From assembly GCF_020991275.1 (NCBI RefSeq), contig NZ_JAJLQY010000016.1, forward strand, positions 62,001 to 126,000: DNA of 64,000 nucleotides, given 5' to 3'. The notes below the pieces were generated by a model that had not been told where the DNA came from, made no database searches, and saw only the letters and a program-made list of their open reading frames with translations. This stretch comes from Actinocorallia sp. API 0066 (GTDB taxonomy: Bacteria > Actinomycetota > Actinomycetes > Streptosporangiales > Streptosporangiaceae). Made by a program: the position numbers and the translations under genes. This document shows, piece after piece, positions 26,144-35,380 of the stretch (position 1 is the first letter of the stretch; the number at the start of each line of letters is the position of its first letter).

Positions 26144-27613
26144 GTGGCGACCTTGCGAAGTGAAGAAGCGCTGAACTTGTCGAGTGGTGTAGACCTTTCC
26201 GTGTTCGGTCAGCGTCTGCGCCACCTTCGCCGTCAGCGTGGTCTTACCCTGTCTGAGCTGGGAGAACGAGTCGGCAGGGCCCCCTCCCAGCTGTCCCTCC
26301 TGGAGAACGGGAAGCGGGAACCCAAGCTCTCCCTGCTCCAGGCGCTGGCCGGAGCACTCGGCGTCCCGGTGGAAGAACTTCTTCACCGGGAAGCCCCCTC
26401 ACGGCGCGCCCAGCTGGAGATCGCCCTGGAGGAGGCCCAGCGGGACCCCATCTACACGTCCCTCGGGCTGCCCTACCTTAAGGCGTCCAAGCGGCTGCCC
26501 AACGACGTCCTGGAGCACCTCCTCGGCCTCTACGACGAGCTGAAGCGCTCCCGTACCAAGCCGACGGCCTCCCCGGAGGAGGCGCGGATCGCCAACGCCG
26601 AGCTGCGCCGCCAGATGCACGACCGCGGCAACTACTTCGGCGAGATCGAGCAGGTGGCCCGCCGGACGCTGGACGCCGTCGGCTACAAGTCCGGCGCGCT
26701 CTCCCAGGGCATGCTGATGTCCCTCGTCCAGCACTTCGGGTACGGGCTGAGGTACGTGCAGGACCTTCCGCGGTCCGTCAGGTCGATCACCGACCAGCGC
26801 AACCGGCGGATCTACCTGGAGCGCGAGCAGCTGGGCATGCACACCCCGCGCACGATCCTCCTGCAGACCCTCGGGCACGTCGCCCTCGGCCACTCCGTCC
26901 CCCGGGACTTCGCCGACTTCCTCCGCCAGCGCGTGGAAGCCAACTACTTCGCTGCCGCGACCCTGATCCCGGAGACGGCCGTCGTCCCCTACCTCCAGGA
27001 CGCCAAGGCCAACCGTGAGCTGTCGGTGGAGGACCTCGCCGACATCTTCTCCGTCTCCTACGAGATGGCGGCGCACCGGTTCACCAACATCGCGACCCAG
27101 CACCTCGACCTTCGCTGCCACTTCACCAAGAACGACGAGAGCGGCACGATCTACAAGGCGTACGCGACCGACGGCCTCGTCTTCCCCGCCGACGAGGACG
27201 GCGCGATCGAGGGCCAGCGCATGTGCCGTCAGTGGGGCGGACGCCGGGTCTTCAACAGCGACGACAGGTTCTCGGTCTTCTACCAGTACACGGACACGCC
27301 GACCGGGACGTACTGGTGCCTCTCGCACATCGACCCGTCGCACGAGCGGGACTTCGCGATCACCCTCGGCGTCCGGTTCGAGGACTCGCGCTGGTTCCGC
27401 GGCCGCGAGACGTCCAACCGCGTCCGCTCCTCCTGCCCCGACGGCGACTGCTGCCGCCTCCCCCCGCCGGATCTCGCCGCCCGCTGGGAGGGTCAGGTGT
27501 GGCCGTCGGCCCGCGCGCACTCGCACGTGCTGTCGGTGCTGCCGCCCGGCGCGTTCCCCGGCGTCGACGAGGCGGACGTCTACATGTTCCTGGACAAACA
27601 CGCCGCGGAGTGA
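26144..27613 (+). CDS. RamB-like XRE regulator of acetate metabolism
   Basis: 489 residues from GTG 26144. The N-terminal XRE domain is FGQRLRHLRRQRGLTLSELGERVG...SQLSLLENG. A middle IrrE/ImmA-like segment has TLGHVALGH, where metallopeptidases have HExxH, so it is probably not catalytic. The C-terminal short-chain-fatty-acid-regulator domain has clustered cysteines (RSSCPDGDCC). RamB-type proteins control glyoxylate-shunt genes, and aceA lies divergently. No ribosome site precedes the GTG; a -10 box ends 6 bases upstream, suggesting a leaderless mRNA. GTG 26201 is another possible start. Confidence 0.82.
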   Translation: MATLRSEEALNLSSGVDLSVFGQRLRHLRRQRGLTLSELGERVGRAPSQLSLLENGKREPKLSLLQALAGALGVPVEELLHREAPSRRAQLEIALEEAQRDPIYTSLGLPYLKASKRLPNDVLEHLLGLYDELKRSRTKPTASPEEARIANAELRRQMHDRGNYFGEIEQVARRTLDAVGYKSGALSQGMLMSLVQHFGYGLRYVQDLPRSVRSITDQRNRRIYLEREQLGMHTPRTILLQTLGHVALGHSVPRDFADFLRQRVEANYFAAATLIPETAVVPYLQDAKANRELSVEDLADIFSVSYEMAAHRFTNIATQHLDLRCHFTKNDESGTIYKAYATDGLVFPADEDGAIEGQRMCRQWGGRRVFNSDDRFSVFYQYTDTPTGTYWCLSHIDPSHERDFAITLGVRFEDSRWFRGRETSNRVRSSCPDGDCCRLPPPDLAARWEGQVWPSARAHSHVLSVLPPGAFPGVDEADVYMFLDKHAAE

Positions 27614-27751
27614 CGCCCTCACCGCCGCGAACCCCCCTCGTGAACTGTGTGTTACCGCTGGTTAAGTTCAGGGGTCGGTCTCCCAGCCTCCGTATATGGA
27701 GGGGGATGATCGGGGATGTCCGCGGTGTTCCTTTCAGGAGAGGAGGGTGCT

Positions 27752-28717
27752 GTGCTCGCTGAAGCTTCGGACTGGCTGCGCCGCCGGTCCGGGTGCGCCG
27801 CGGACTGGCCGGTCGAAACCCTGCTTGGCTTGAAGGGCTCGACCACGGTGAGCGTCGTGCTGCCCGCGCGGGACGAGCAGGACACCGTGGGGACGATCGT
27901 CGCGGCCATCCGCCGCGACCTCGTCGACCGGGCCCCGTTGGTGGACGAGATCGTCGTGATCGACTCCCGTTCCGTCGACGACACCGCGGCGGTCGCCGCC
28001 GCGGCCGGGGCGAAGGTCTTCGCCCAAGATGCCATCCTGCCCAAACTGCCGTTCCTGTCCGGCAAGGGTGAGGCGCTGTGGAAGTCACTGGCCGTCACCA
28101 CCGGGGACCTCGTGGTCTTTGTGGACGCGGACCTGCTGAACTTCTCGTCAACGTTCGTGACGGGCCTCCTCGGACCGCTGCTGTCCGATCCCTCGGTCTC
28201 CTACGTGAAAGCGTGCTACGACCGTCCCTACAACGGCGGTGAGGAGGCGTTCGCCGGCGGCGGGCGCGTCACCGAACTCGTCGCCAGGCCGCTCATCAAC
28301 CTCCACTGGCCGCAGCTCGCGGGTGTCGTCCAGCCGCTCGGCGGCGAGTACGCCGGACGCCGGTCGCTGCTGGAACGGCTGCCGTTCGTCACCGGGTACG
28401 GGGTCGAGCTGGGGCTGCTGCTCGACGCCTTCGACCTGGTCGGCCTCGACGCCATCGCCCAGGTGGACCTCGGCGTCCGCGAGCACTCGCACCAGCCGAC
28501 GGAGGTGCTCGCCGCGATGTCCGCGCAGATCCTCCAGACCGCGTGGTCGCGCCTGGACCGGCACGGGCTGATGATGCCCCTGTCGGCGCCGCGCTCGACG
28601 CTCACGCAGTTCCGGCGCGGCGCGGCGGGCTACCTGCCGTCCGACCGGGACGCCGCGGTGGGGGAGCGGCCCCCGATGATCGAGATCGAGGAGTACGCCC
28701 TGACCGTCGGACGCTGA
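27752..28717 (+). CDS. gpgS: Glucosyl-3-phosphoglycerate synthase
   Basis: 321 residues from GTG 27752, chosen for the GGAGAGGAGGG ribosome site ending 4 bases upstream; ATG 27716 is weaker. GT81 features: SVVLPARDEQDTVG, the metal motif FVDADLLNF, KACYDRPYN and GGEYAGRRSLLERLPFVTGYGVE. It transfers glucose from a nucleotide sugar to 3-phosphoglycerate, the first step to glucosylglycerate and methylglucose lipopolysaccharides. Length and motifs match the mycobacterial enzyme. It stands alone and ends at a clear terminator. Confidence 0.93.
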   Translation: MLAEASDWLRRRSGCAADWPVETLLGLKGSTTVSVVLPARDEQDTVGTIVAAIRRDLVDRAPLVDEIVVIDSRSVDDTAAVAAAAGAKVFAQDAILPKLPFLSGKGEALWKSLAVTTGDLVVFVDADLLNFSSTFVTGLLGPLLSDPSVSYVKACYDRPYNGGEEAFAGGGRVTELVARPLINLHWPQLAGVVQPLGGEYAGRRSLLERLPFVTGYGVELGLLLDAFDLVGLDAIAQVDLGVREHSHQPTEVLAAMSAQILQTAWSRLDRHGLMMPLSAPRSTLTQFRRGAAGYLPSDRDAAVGERPPMIEIEEYALTVGR

Positions 28718-28739
28718 TCCGGCTGATCCGGCTGCCGGG

Positions 28740-28771
28740 AAGGCCCGCCCAATGTCACTTGGGCGGGCCTT
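28740..28771 (+). terminator. Rho-independent terminator after gpgS
   Basis: A 13-bp perfect stem AAGGCCCGCCCAA/TTGGGCGGGCCTT with a 6-base loop, followed by TTTTCCGGCTTTTT. Confidence 0.9.
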
Positions 28772-28838
28772 TTCCGGCTTTTTCCTTTATGTGAGTCTGG
28801 TCACGGCCTTGTTGCGGCGGCATCCTTGGCCTACTCGC

Positions 28839-28868
28839 GGGTAACCCTTGGGTGCTACCGTGGGTAAC
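28839..28868. promoter_or_regulatory. Direct repeats upstream of acyl-CoA dehydrogenase
   Basis: GGGTAAC occurs at 28839-28845 and 28862-28868 (23-base period) with GGTAACC and GCTACC half-symmetry between. They sit 38-68 bases before the ATG at 28907 and could be a regulator site. Confidence 0.4.
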
Positions 28869-28906
28869 ACATCATTGGACGGCTAATCCAAGGGGACGAG
28901 AACACC

Positions 28907-30133
28907 ATGTCCGACGCAGCGAAGAGCTTCTCATTGGAGCTCACCGAGGATGTCCGGGACGCCCAGGCCTGGTGCCACGAGTTCGCCCGCGACGTCATCC
29001 GGCCCGCGGCCGAGGAGTGGGACGAGCGGGAGGAGACCCCCTGGCCGATCATCCAGGAGGCCGCCAAGATCGGCCTGTACTCCCTGGACTTCTTCGCCAC
29101 CCAGTCCTTCGAGGACTCCGGCCTCGGCATCCCCGTCACGTTCGAGGAGCTCTACTGGGGCGACGCCGGCATCGCGCTCGCGATCACCGGCACCGGCCTC
29201 GCCGCCGCGTCCCTCGCCGCCACCGGCACGCCCGAGCAGATCGCTGAGTGGGCGCCCCAGATGTTCGGCACACCCGACGACGTCAAGCTCGGCGCCTTCT
29301 GCGCCTCCGAGCCCGGCGCGGGCTCCGACGTCGGCTCGATCCGCTGCAAGGCCGTCTACGACGAGGCCAAGGACGAGTGGGTGCTCAACGGCACCAAGAC
29401 CTGGGCGACGAACGGCGGCATCGCCGAGGTGCACATCGTCGTCGCGTCCGTCCACCCCGAACTCGGCTCGCGCGGGCAGGCGTCCTTCATCATCCCGCCG
29501 AACACGCCGGGCTTCTCGCAGGGCCAGAAGTTCAAGAAGCACGGCATCCGCGCCTCGCACACCGCCGAGGTCATCCTCGACGACGTCCGTCTCCCCGGCC
29601 GCCTCCTCATCGGCGGCAAGGAGAAGTTCGACGCCCGGATCGCCCGTGTCCGCGAGGGCACCAGGGCCGGCGGCCAGGCCGCGATGAAGACGTTCGAGAC
29701 GACCCGTCCGACGGTCGGCGCGATGGCTCTCGGCGTCGCCCGCGCCGCCTACGACTACGCCCTCGAGTACTCGCGTGAGCGCGAGCAGTTCGGCAAGAAG
29801 ATCGGCGACTTCCAGGCCATCGCCTTCAAGCTCGCCGACATGAAGGTCCGCGTCGACGCGTCCCGCCTCCTCATCTGGCGCGCCTCCTGGATGGCCCGCC
29901 AGGGCGTCCCCTTCAACAACGCCGAAGGCTCCATGGCCAAGCTCCACGCCTCCGAGACCGCCGTCCGCGTCACCGAGGAGGCCATCCAGATCCTCGGCGG
30001 CAACGGCTACACCCGCGACTACCCCGTCGAACGCATGCACCGCGACAGCAAGATCTTCACCATCTTCGAAGGCACCTCCGAAATCCAGCGCCTCGTCATC
30101 GGCCGAGCCGTCACCGGCCTCCCCGTCCGCTAA
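28907..30133 (+). CDS. Acyl-CoA dehydrogenase
   Basis: 408 residues, the normal length. FAD/acyl contacts: [69 protein letters not shown]. The active-site base is probably the Glu of [10 protein letters not shown]. It introduces the alpha,beta double bond in an acyl-CoA using FAD and electron-transfer flavoprotein. It is monocistronic with a terminator on each side. Chain-length preference is not apparent. Confidence 0.92.
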   Translation: MSDAAKSFSLELTEDVRDAQAWCHEFARDVIRPAAEEWDEREETPWPIIQEAAKIGLYSLDFFATQSFEDSGLGIPVTFEELYWGDAGIALAITGTGLAAASLAATGTPEQIAEWAPQMFGTPDDVKLGAFCASEPGAGSDVGSIRCKAVYDEAKDEWVLNGTKTWATNGGIAEVHIVVASVHPELGSRGQASFIIPPNTPGFSQGQKFKKHGIRASHTAEVILDDVRLPGRLLIGGKEKFDARIARVREGTRAGGQAAMKTFETTRPTVGAMALGVARAAYDYALEYSREREQFGKKIGDFQAIAFKLADMKVRVDASRLLIWRASWMARQGVPFNNAEGSMAKLHASETAVRVTEEAIQILGGNGYTRDYPVERMHRDSKIFTIFEGTSEIQRLVIGRAVTGLPVR

Positions 30134-30147
30134 CCCCGACCCGCACA

Positions 30148-30185
30148 ACGTCCCCTCCCCCGCCCTTCTTCGGGAGAGGGGACGT
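30148..30185 (+). terminator. Hairpin terminator after acyl-CoA dehydrogenase
   Basis: A 10-bp stem ACGTCCCCTC/GAGGGGACGT, extendable inward with CCC/GGG. It starts 15 bases after the stop. Confidence 0.75.
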
Positions 30186-30283
30186 CTGCTTCCCTGCAAG
30201 ATCATCAAGGATGCCTCCGGCCCCATTACTGATCAGAGCGGGGGCGGGGGCGGCTCCATGGTCCCGCCTGTGATCGTTGTCGA

Positions 30284-31015
30284 TCAGGACGGGGACGTGG
30301 CGAAGGTGGCGAGGGCGGTGGTCAGGGGGAGGGGGGCGGAGAGTTGGGGGGCGTGGTCGCTGTTCAGGGAGACGACTTTGGTGGGTGGGGTGAGGGTTTG
30401 CATGTGGTGTTGGGCTGGGAGGGGGATGGAGCGGTCGGCGCGGGCTTCGATGTAGAGCTTGGGTAGGCGGCCGTAGCGGGTGGGGGTCCAGGTGGGGGTG
30501 ATGAGGCGGGCGGTCTCCATCTGGGGGACGAGGCGGCGGGCGGCGGCGATGGCGGCGGCGGGCTCGGCCTGGTGGAAGAAGACGGCGGCGCCGGCTTCGG
30601 GGGAGACGATGGAGTGGCGGCCGTCGGGCGTGGTGTCGAGGTGGGCGGAGATGCCTACGGGGGCGGTGAGCCCGGCCTCGGCGCAGATCTCGGCGAAGGA
30701 CCGGCCGGAGGGGAGCATGATCCCGGCGACGTGGGCGACGCCCGCGACACGGTCGCAGATCCGTTCGGCGACCTGGGTGGCGATGACGCTGCCGCCCGAG
30801 TGGCCGACGAGGACCAGGGGGCCGTCGATCCCGTCGAGCTGGTCGATGACGGCGCGGGCGAGCGTGTCGAGGGTGACATCCGAGGTTTGGCCGGTGCCGG
30901 TGCCGGGAAGATGCACCGGCAACGGGCTGTGCCCGGCGTCGGCGAGCGGTCGCAGCAGGGTGTCCCAGACCCAGGGGCCCGCCCACGCGCCGTGCACGAG
31001 CACGATCGTCGTCAC
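30284..31015 (-). CDS. Alpha/beta hydrolase (esterase, MES/salicylate-esterase type)
   Basis: 243 residues. IVLVHGAWAGPWVWD is the oxyanion segment and VLVGHSGGSV the nucleophile elbow (Ser in GHSGG). A late His lies in LNSDHAPQLS, and the acid is probably the Asp of EARADRSIPL. It resembles plant-type methylesterase-like hydrolases common in actinobacteria. Its start overlaps the stop of the upstream 2OG oxygenase by 4 bases, so the two form an operon. Confidence 0.83.
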   Translation of the reverse strand: MTTIVLVHGAWAGPWVWDTLLRPLADAGHSPLPVHLPGTGTGQTSDVTLDTLARAVIDQLDGIDGPLVLVGHSGGSVIATQVAERICDRVAGVAHVAGIMLPSGRSFAEICAEAGLTAPVGISAHLDTTPDGRHSIVSPEAGAAVFFHQAEPAAAIAAARRLVPQMETARLITPTWTPTRYGRLPKLYIEARADRSIPLPAQHHMQTLTPPTKVVSLNSDHAPQLSAPLPLTTALATFATSPS

Positions 31016-32061
31016 GGCCGGTGTCCTTCGGCGGCGAGGACGCGGGCGGCTTCGCGGAGGGCGGCGGTGTTGGCCTTGCCCTGGCGGGAGCCCGCGAGCT
31101 TGGCCTTGATGTGGTCGCGGACCATGATGGGCTCGTACGCGAGGCCGTCGGCGTCGATGTGGCTGGGCAGGGTGGAGATGACGGCGTCGATGTTGCCGTC
31201 ATGGAAGAAGGCGGCGGAGCGGCGGCGTTTGATGGCGCCGTCGACGATGGGGGGTTTGACGCGGTGGAGGGTGGACGTCCAGCGGTCGTTGGTGAGCCGG
31301 GCGGTGAGGTCGCCGAGGTTGACGAGAAGGGCGCCGTCGGCGGGTTCGACGTCGTGCCACACGCCGTCGCCGCCGAGGACCTGGAGGCCCGCCACCTGGT
31401 CGGCCCACAGCACGGTGACGAGGCCGAAGTCGGTGTGCTCGCCCATGCCGATGAGGTCGCCGTCGAGGGTGACGCCGCCTTCGGGGAGCGCGTAGTTGTT
31501 CATGCGCAGCACGTCGACGGAGTGGTCGGTCAGGGTGTCGAAGAGGCCGGGCCTGCCGAGCGCGTCGGCGAAGACGGTGGTGAGCGTGCGCGCGACCCGG
31601 GCCGCTTCGGCGTAGTACGCCTCGACCTTCGGCTGGAAGGCCGCGACGTCGGGCCAGACGTTGATGCCGTAGTCGTCTTCGGAGAGGTCGAGGCCGGGGA
31701 ACGAGCGGGCCTCGGCGCCGATGTTGAACGCCTCGAAGAAGTCCTTCATCCGCGCGGTCGACTCGACCCCGAGGCTCAGGCTCAGCGCCTCGCTCTTGGG
31801 CGGGCTGTACCCGCGGTTCGCGCCCACGACGCGGTAGGTCTTCTTGGTCTCAAGGGGCAGGGTGAAGAAGGCGTCGATCGCCTCGGTCAGGCCGTCGAGG
31901 ACGGGGCGGGGCACACCGTGGCCGAGGATCTGGACAAAGCCGACGGACGAGCACGCGGCGTCCATCCGACGGCTGACCTCCGCCTTGGCCTCCGCGCTTC
32001 CCTCAAGGACGTAGGGGCTGATGTCGACGACGGGGACGGTGAACGGGCCGGGCTGGGGCAT
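31012..32061 (-). CDS. 2-oxoglutarate/Fe(II) oxygenase (isopenicillin-N-synthase family)
   Basis: 349 residues from ATG 32061 with AGGAG 5 bases upstream. The N-terminal DIOX_N region begins VPVVDISPYV. The jelly-roll core has the HxD...H iron triad: GEHTDFGL and the His of STLHRVKPP, whose following basic region would bind 2-oxoglutarate. Homologues hydroxylate or desaturate small molecules. The divergent XRE-cupin regulator at 32201 probably controls this oxygenase-hydrolase pair. The substrate is unknown. Confidence 0.86.
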   Translation of the reverse strand: MPQPGPFTVPVVDISPYVLEGSAEAKAEVSRRMDAACSSVGFVQILGHGVPRPVLDGLTEAIDAFFTLPLETKKTYRVVGANRGYSPPKSEALSLSLGVESTARMKDFFEAFNIGAEARSFPGLDLSEDDYGINVWPDVAAFQPKVEAYYAEAARVARTLTTVFADALGRPGLFDTLTDHSVDVLRMNNYALPEGGVTLDGDLIGMGEHTDFGLVTVLWADQVAGLQVLGGDGVWHDVEPADGALLVNLGDLTARLTNDRWTSTLHRVKPPIVDGAIKRRRSAAFFHDGNIDAVISTLPSHIDADGLAYEPIMVRDHIKAKLAGSRQGKANTAALREAARVLAAEGHRP

Positions 32062-32091
32062 GGGGTCTCCTGTCACGGCGAGGACGTACCA

Positions 32092-32132
32092 AATATTCTT
32101 GAGGCTTATTATTTCTTAGCCTGGTCAATATT
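32092..32132. promoter_or_regulatory. AT-rich nested inverted repeat in divergent promoter
   Basis: AATATT (32092-32097) and AATATT (32127-32132) flank AGGCT (32102-32106) and AGCCT (32118-32122), forming a nested palindrome in an unusually AT-rich patch between the oxygenase and regulator genes. It is probably the operator of the XRE-cupin protein. Confidence 0.6.
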
Positions 32133-32200
32133 GTGTCGTGCCGGTTACGTGGCGGCCCGAGTGGACCGTCCGCGATGTGCCGCTTGATAACGTCCGCTGC

Positions 32201-32761
32201 ATGGACGATGAGCAACGGGACCTCGCGCGATCCCTGGGGGCGTCCATCCGGGCCGCCCGCAAGCGGGCCGGGCTCACCCTGACCGAGCTCGCCAAGGAGG
32301 CGGGGGTTTCGCAGCCGTTCCTGAGCCAGGCCGAGAACGGCAACGTCATGCCCAGCGTGATCAACCTGCACCGGGTCGCCAAGGCGCTCGGCACCACCGC
32401 GCACCAGCTCCTGGAGAGCGGCGCGCGGCGCCCCGCCACGGTCGTGCGCGCGGGCGCGAGCCGCTCCTACCCGCTCGGGCCGGACGCGACCGTGCGGTTC
32501 TGCATCGAGGGCAACCGGGCACTGGACTGCAACGAGGTCACCGCGGGCCCGCGCAGCGCAGCCGAGGCGCCCACGACCCACGAGGGCGAGGAGTTCGTCT
32601 ACGTGATCGAAGGCCGCGTCCGCATGGTCATCGGAGGCAGCGACTACCTTCTCGGCCCCGGCGACACCGTCACCTACACCGCCGCCCTCCCACACCAGTG
32701 GTTCAACGACGAGGACGCGCCCGCGAGGTTCCTGTTCACCAGCACCCCGCCCGGCTTCTGA
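32201..32761 (+). CDS. XRE-cupin transcriptional regulator
   Basis: 186 residues from ATG 32201 (MDDEQRDLARSLG); an upstream in-frame ATG at 32138 would place the operator region inside the gene. HTH: LTLTELAKEAGVSQPFLSQAENG. C-terminal cupin: THEGEEFVYVIEGRVRMVIGG and LGPGDTVTYTAALPHQW. This is the PuuR/SutR type, which usually senses a small metabolite and controls adjacent catabolic genes. Confidence 0.87.
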   Translation: MDDEQRDLARSLGASIRAARKRAGLTLTELAKEAGVSQPFLSQAENGNVMPSVINLHRVAKALGTTAHQLLESGARRPATVVRAGASRSYPLGPDATVRFCIEGNRALDCNEVTAGPRSAAEAPTTHEGEEFVYVIEGRVRMVIGGSDYLLGPGDTVTYTAALPHQWFNDEDAPARFLFTSTPPGF

Positions 32762-32810
32762 CCCGGCGCGCCGGCCGGACCACGTCCCGCCGACGCACCG
32801 GCCTCGGGTG

Positions 32811-33812
32811 TCAGGTGGCGGGGCCGTTCAGCCACGCGTCGATGCCCGCGTGGGCGGCGGCCTTCACGGGGGCGGAGGCCGCGGAGAACTCCACCGAGGT
32901 GCGCGCGCAGTCGGCCAGGACGGCGTCGGACAGCCCGAGGGCGGTGCGGGCGACGCCGTACTCGGCGGCGACGCCGGGCCCGAACAGGGTCGGGTCGTCG
33001 GCGTTGATGGTGCAGCGGACGCCAGCCGCCAGCAGGGCGGGCAGCGGGTGGCCGGACATGTCGGGCACGACGGACAGGATGACGTTGGAGGTAGGGCAGA
33101 CGTCCAGGCAGACGCCGCCGTCGACCAGCTCACCGACCAGAGCGGCGTCCTCCAGGGCGCGGATGCCGTGCAGGATCCGGCGGGGCCGCAGCCAGGTCAG
33201 GGAGTCACGGATGGACTCGGGGCCGACGAGCTCTCCGGCGTGCGGCGCCGCCGGAACGCCGCCTTCGCGGGCGACGCGGAACGCTTCGGCGAACCGCTCG
33301 GCGGGGTGGCCGCGTTCCTCCGAGGCCAGGCCGAGCGCCGTCACGCCCCGGTCGGCGTAGGCGACGGCGGCGCGGGCCACCTCAAGGCCGGTCTCCGTGG
33401 GTCCGGTGCGGTCGATGGTCGGCATGATGCCGATCTCCACCCCGTGCCGCCGCGTCGCGGCCGCGGCGGCCGCGGTGAGCCGGTCCAGTGCCGCGTCGAC
33501 CGACCCGCAGGAGCGCACGAGAAAGCCCTCCATCACCCCGAGCTCAACGAACACCACACCGTCGCGTGCCTCGTCCACGGCGACCTCGTCCATGACACGC
33601 TCGATGACGCCCGGCCGCGCCAGCAACTCCCACAGCGTGCCCAACGCCCCCAGGAAGTCGCCGAAGTCGTCGTAGGAGCGCGTCAGCCTCAGAGCCAGAC
33701 CCGCCTCCTCGGCCAACTCCAACGCGGTCGCCGAACGCATCGCTGCCTCAAAATGCAGATGCTGGTGCGCCTTCGGCAACCGAGCAAGATCAAGCGAACC
33801 GGTTTCCCTCAT
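32811..33812 (-). CDS. Adenosine deaminase-family amidohydrolase
   Basis: 333 residues. Metal and catalytic residues are in place: HxH at His18/His20 (PKAHQHLHFEA), HAGE (His191, Glu194), His215 in ILHGI, the SN pair at 242-243 and ADDP (Asp272). The first motif differs from the usual PKxELHxHLxG: Gln17 replaces the common Leu and FEAAMR follows the HxH. The substrate may therefore be adenosine or another aminopurine. It converges on the XRE-cupin gene. Confidence 0.83.
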   Translation of the reverse strand: MRETGSLDLARLPKAHQHLHFEAAMRSATALELAEEAGLALRLTRSYDDFGDFLGALGTLWELLARPGVIERVMDEVAVDEARDGVVFVELGVMEGFLVRSCGSVDAALDRLTAAAAAATRRHGVEIGIMPTIDRTGPTETGLEVARAAVAYADRGVTALGLASEERGHPAERFAEAFRVAREGGVPAAPHAGELVGPESIRDSLTWLRPRRILHGIRALEDAALVGELVDGGVCLDVCPTSNVILSVVPDMSGHPLPALLAAGVRCTINADDPTLFGPGVAAEYGVARTALGLSDAVLADCARTSVEFSAASAPVKAAAHAGIDAWLNGPAT

Positions 33813-33953
33813 GTGCAGGTCTTTCCCTCAAAATCCGGGGCTGGCCGCCGACGACCACCGATGAAGTCGGACGCGACGGCGATCCGACCACCTCATCCCC
33901 ACCGGCGTCCACCCGCCCCAATCCGATGGCCCTGCCGCGCGCCGCGCCCGGGG

Positions 33954-34625
33954 TCAGCGGGAGGTTCGGCGGGAGAGGATTTCGGTTATCCAGGTGGGGG
34001 CGTAGGGGGAGGTGCAGTTGGGGGGAGTGGGGTAGTCCTTGAAGACTTCGAGGTGTTCGCCGATGTGGAGGGCTCGGGGGCGGAGGGGGGCGTGTTCGAT
34101 GCCTATCTGGGCCAGGCAGTGGTTCATCGCCCATTGGAGACGGTGGGGGGCCGATTTCATTTCGGCTTCGATGGTGTCCAGGAGGGACGGGAGGTTCAGG
34201 GTGTCGGGGGACTTGGCGACGCGGTCCGTGGTGAGGGCCCAGCCGGCGCTGGCGACGACGGGGTCGGGGTCGGCGAACCAGGTCCGGCGGAGGTCCTCGG
34301 AATGGGGGCTTTTCTTCACGACGTAGTTGACGAGCCAGTCGTGCACCTTGGGGGTGCGGGCGTCGCGCAGCATGGTGTCCAACTCGTCGCGCTCGAACAT
34401 TCTCGGGCGGCAGATCAGGAGCGCGAGCAGACGGGCCGCGGAGTCTCCGGTCTCCCAGAGTTGACGCGCGAGTTCCTGCTGTGTTTTCAGCCGCTTCGCC
34501 ACCGCGCGCAGTTTGGTGAGGTTCACCCCGTGGTCGTCGCCGTGCCTCGCGTTCACCGCGCGCATCTTCGGATCGTCGAGCGCGGCGAGTTCGGCCATCA
34601 CCTCGGCCACCGTCGTCCCGGTCAT
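33954..34625 (-). CDS. HEAT-repeat DNA alkylation repair-like protein
   Basis: 223 residues of all-helical HEAT-like repeats. NARHGDDHGVNLTKLRAVAKRL, LARQLWETGDSAARLLALLI and WLVNYVVKKSP are typical of AlkD-like DNA glycosylases. It is close in length to AlkD. The catalytic Asp/Trp residues were not placed with certainty, so it may be a non-catalytic relative. Confidence 0.75.
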   Translation of the reverse strand: MTGTTVAEVMAELAALDDPKMRAVNARHGDDHGVNLTKLRAVAKRLKTQQELARQLWETGDSAARLLALLICRPRMFERDELDTMLRDARTPKVHDWLVNYVVKKSPHSEDLRRTWFADPDPVVASAGWALTTDRVAKSPDTLNLPSLLDTIEAEMKSAPHRLQWAMNHCLAQIGIEHAPLRPRALHIGEHLEVFKDYPTPPNCTSPYAPTWITEILSRRTSR

Positions 34626-34741
34626 CCCGACCTCTCTTCCTCATATGCGGGCCCAGCCTACGAGAAGATCACAACCGACCCGGTCGAGTAGTCCGATAAG
34701 TGATTCTTGGAATTCTCTGGTGCGGATGATCGGGGTGCGTC

Positions 34742-35323
34742 ATGCTTTGGATCATGGACGACAGGGCGCGGTGGGACGGGGAGCTCGCGGGGGCGCGGGC
34801 GGAGCGCGAAGCGCGGGAGGCGGCGTTCCGGCAGGGCGGCGCCATGCCGGAGGGCCAGCGGCTGGCACTCAGCAGGCAGACGTATCCGCGGTTGCGGGAG
34901 GCGGCCGGGTGGGCCGTCGGACGGTACCGCGAGGCCGGGGTGCCGGGACAGGGCAGGCCGGGCGCGCGGCGCTGGCCCGTCGGCCAGGTCGAGGTGCCCA
35001 TCGGGCCGAATTCGTACGGCGGATATCCCGAAACGCGGGTGGCCTTCCTCTGGGCCGACGAGAAGGGGAACCTGTTCGCGTCCGCCGACGACCACGGTTC
35101 GGCCCGTATGACGCCGCTGTCCCCTGACGACGTCGGCGACTTCCTCGGGAAGGACGGCGATTCCCTGGGCGTCGCACGGTTCGTGCACGACGTCGTCACC
35201 GCCTACGAGGAGTGGAAGGCCGAGACCGGCGGCAGACGGTTCAAGGTCAAGGTCACCTTTCATCCGGTCCGGCTTGTGGTTTTTCTTGTCCTCTTCTGTG
35301 TCCTTGCTTACCTGCTCTTCTGA
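34742..35323 (+). CDS. Unknown protein with C-terminal membrane anchor
   Basis: 193 residues (ATG 34742; ATG 34754 gives MDDRARWD and is equally likely). The soluble part has an Arg/Glu/Ala-rich helix, then a beta-rich part (GGYPETRVAFLWADEKGNLFAS). The last 17 residues, RLVVFLVLFCVLAYLLF, form a lone hydrophobic segment ending at the C-terminus, so it is probably tail-anchored with the N-terminus in the cytoplasm. No known family is recognised. Confidence 0.6.
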   Translation: MLWIMDDRARWDGELAGARAEREAREAAFRQGGAMPEGQRLALSRQTYPRLREAAGWAVGRYREAGVPGQGRPGARRWPVGQVEVPIGPNSYGGYPETRVAFLWADEKGNLFASADDHGSARMTPLSPDDVGDFLGKDGDSLGVARFVHDVVTAYEEWKAETGGRRFKVKVTFHPVRLVVFLVLFCVLAYLLF

Positions 35324-35380
35324 CCCCGGCGACAACGGGCGGGCTGAGGGGGGAGGATGGGGTGACGGGAAGGGGTGGGG

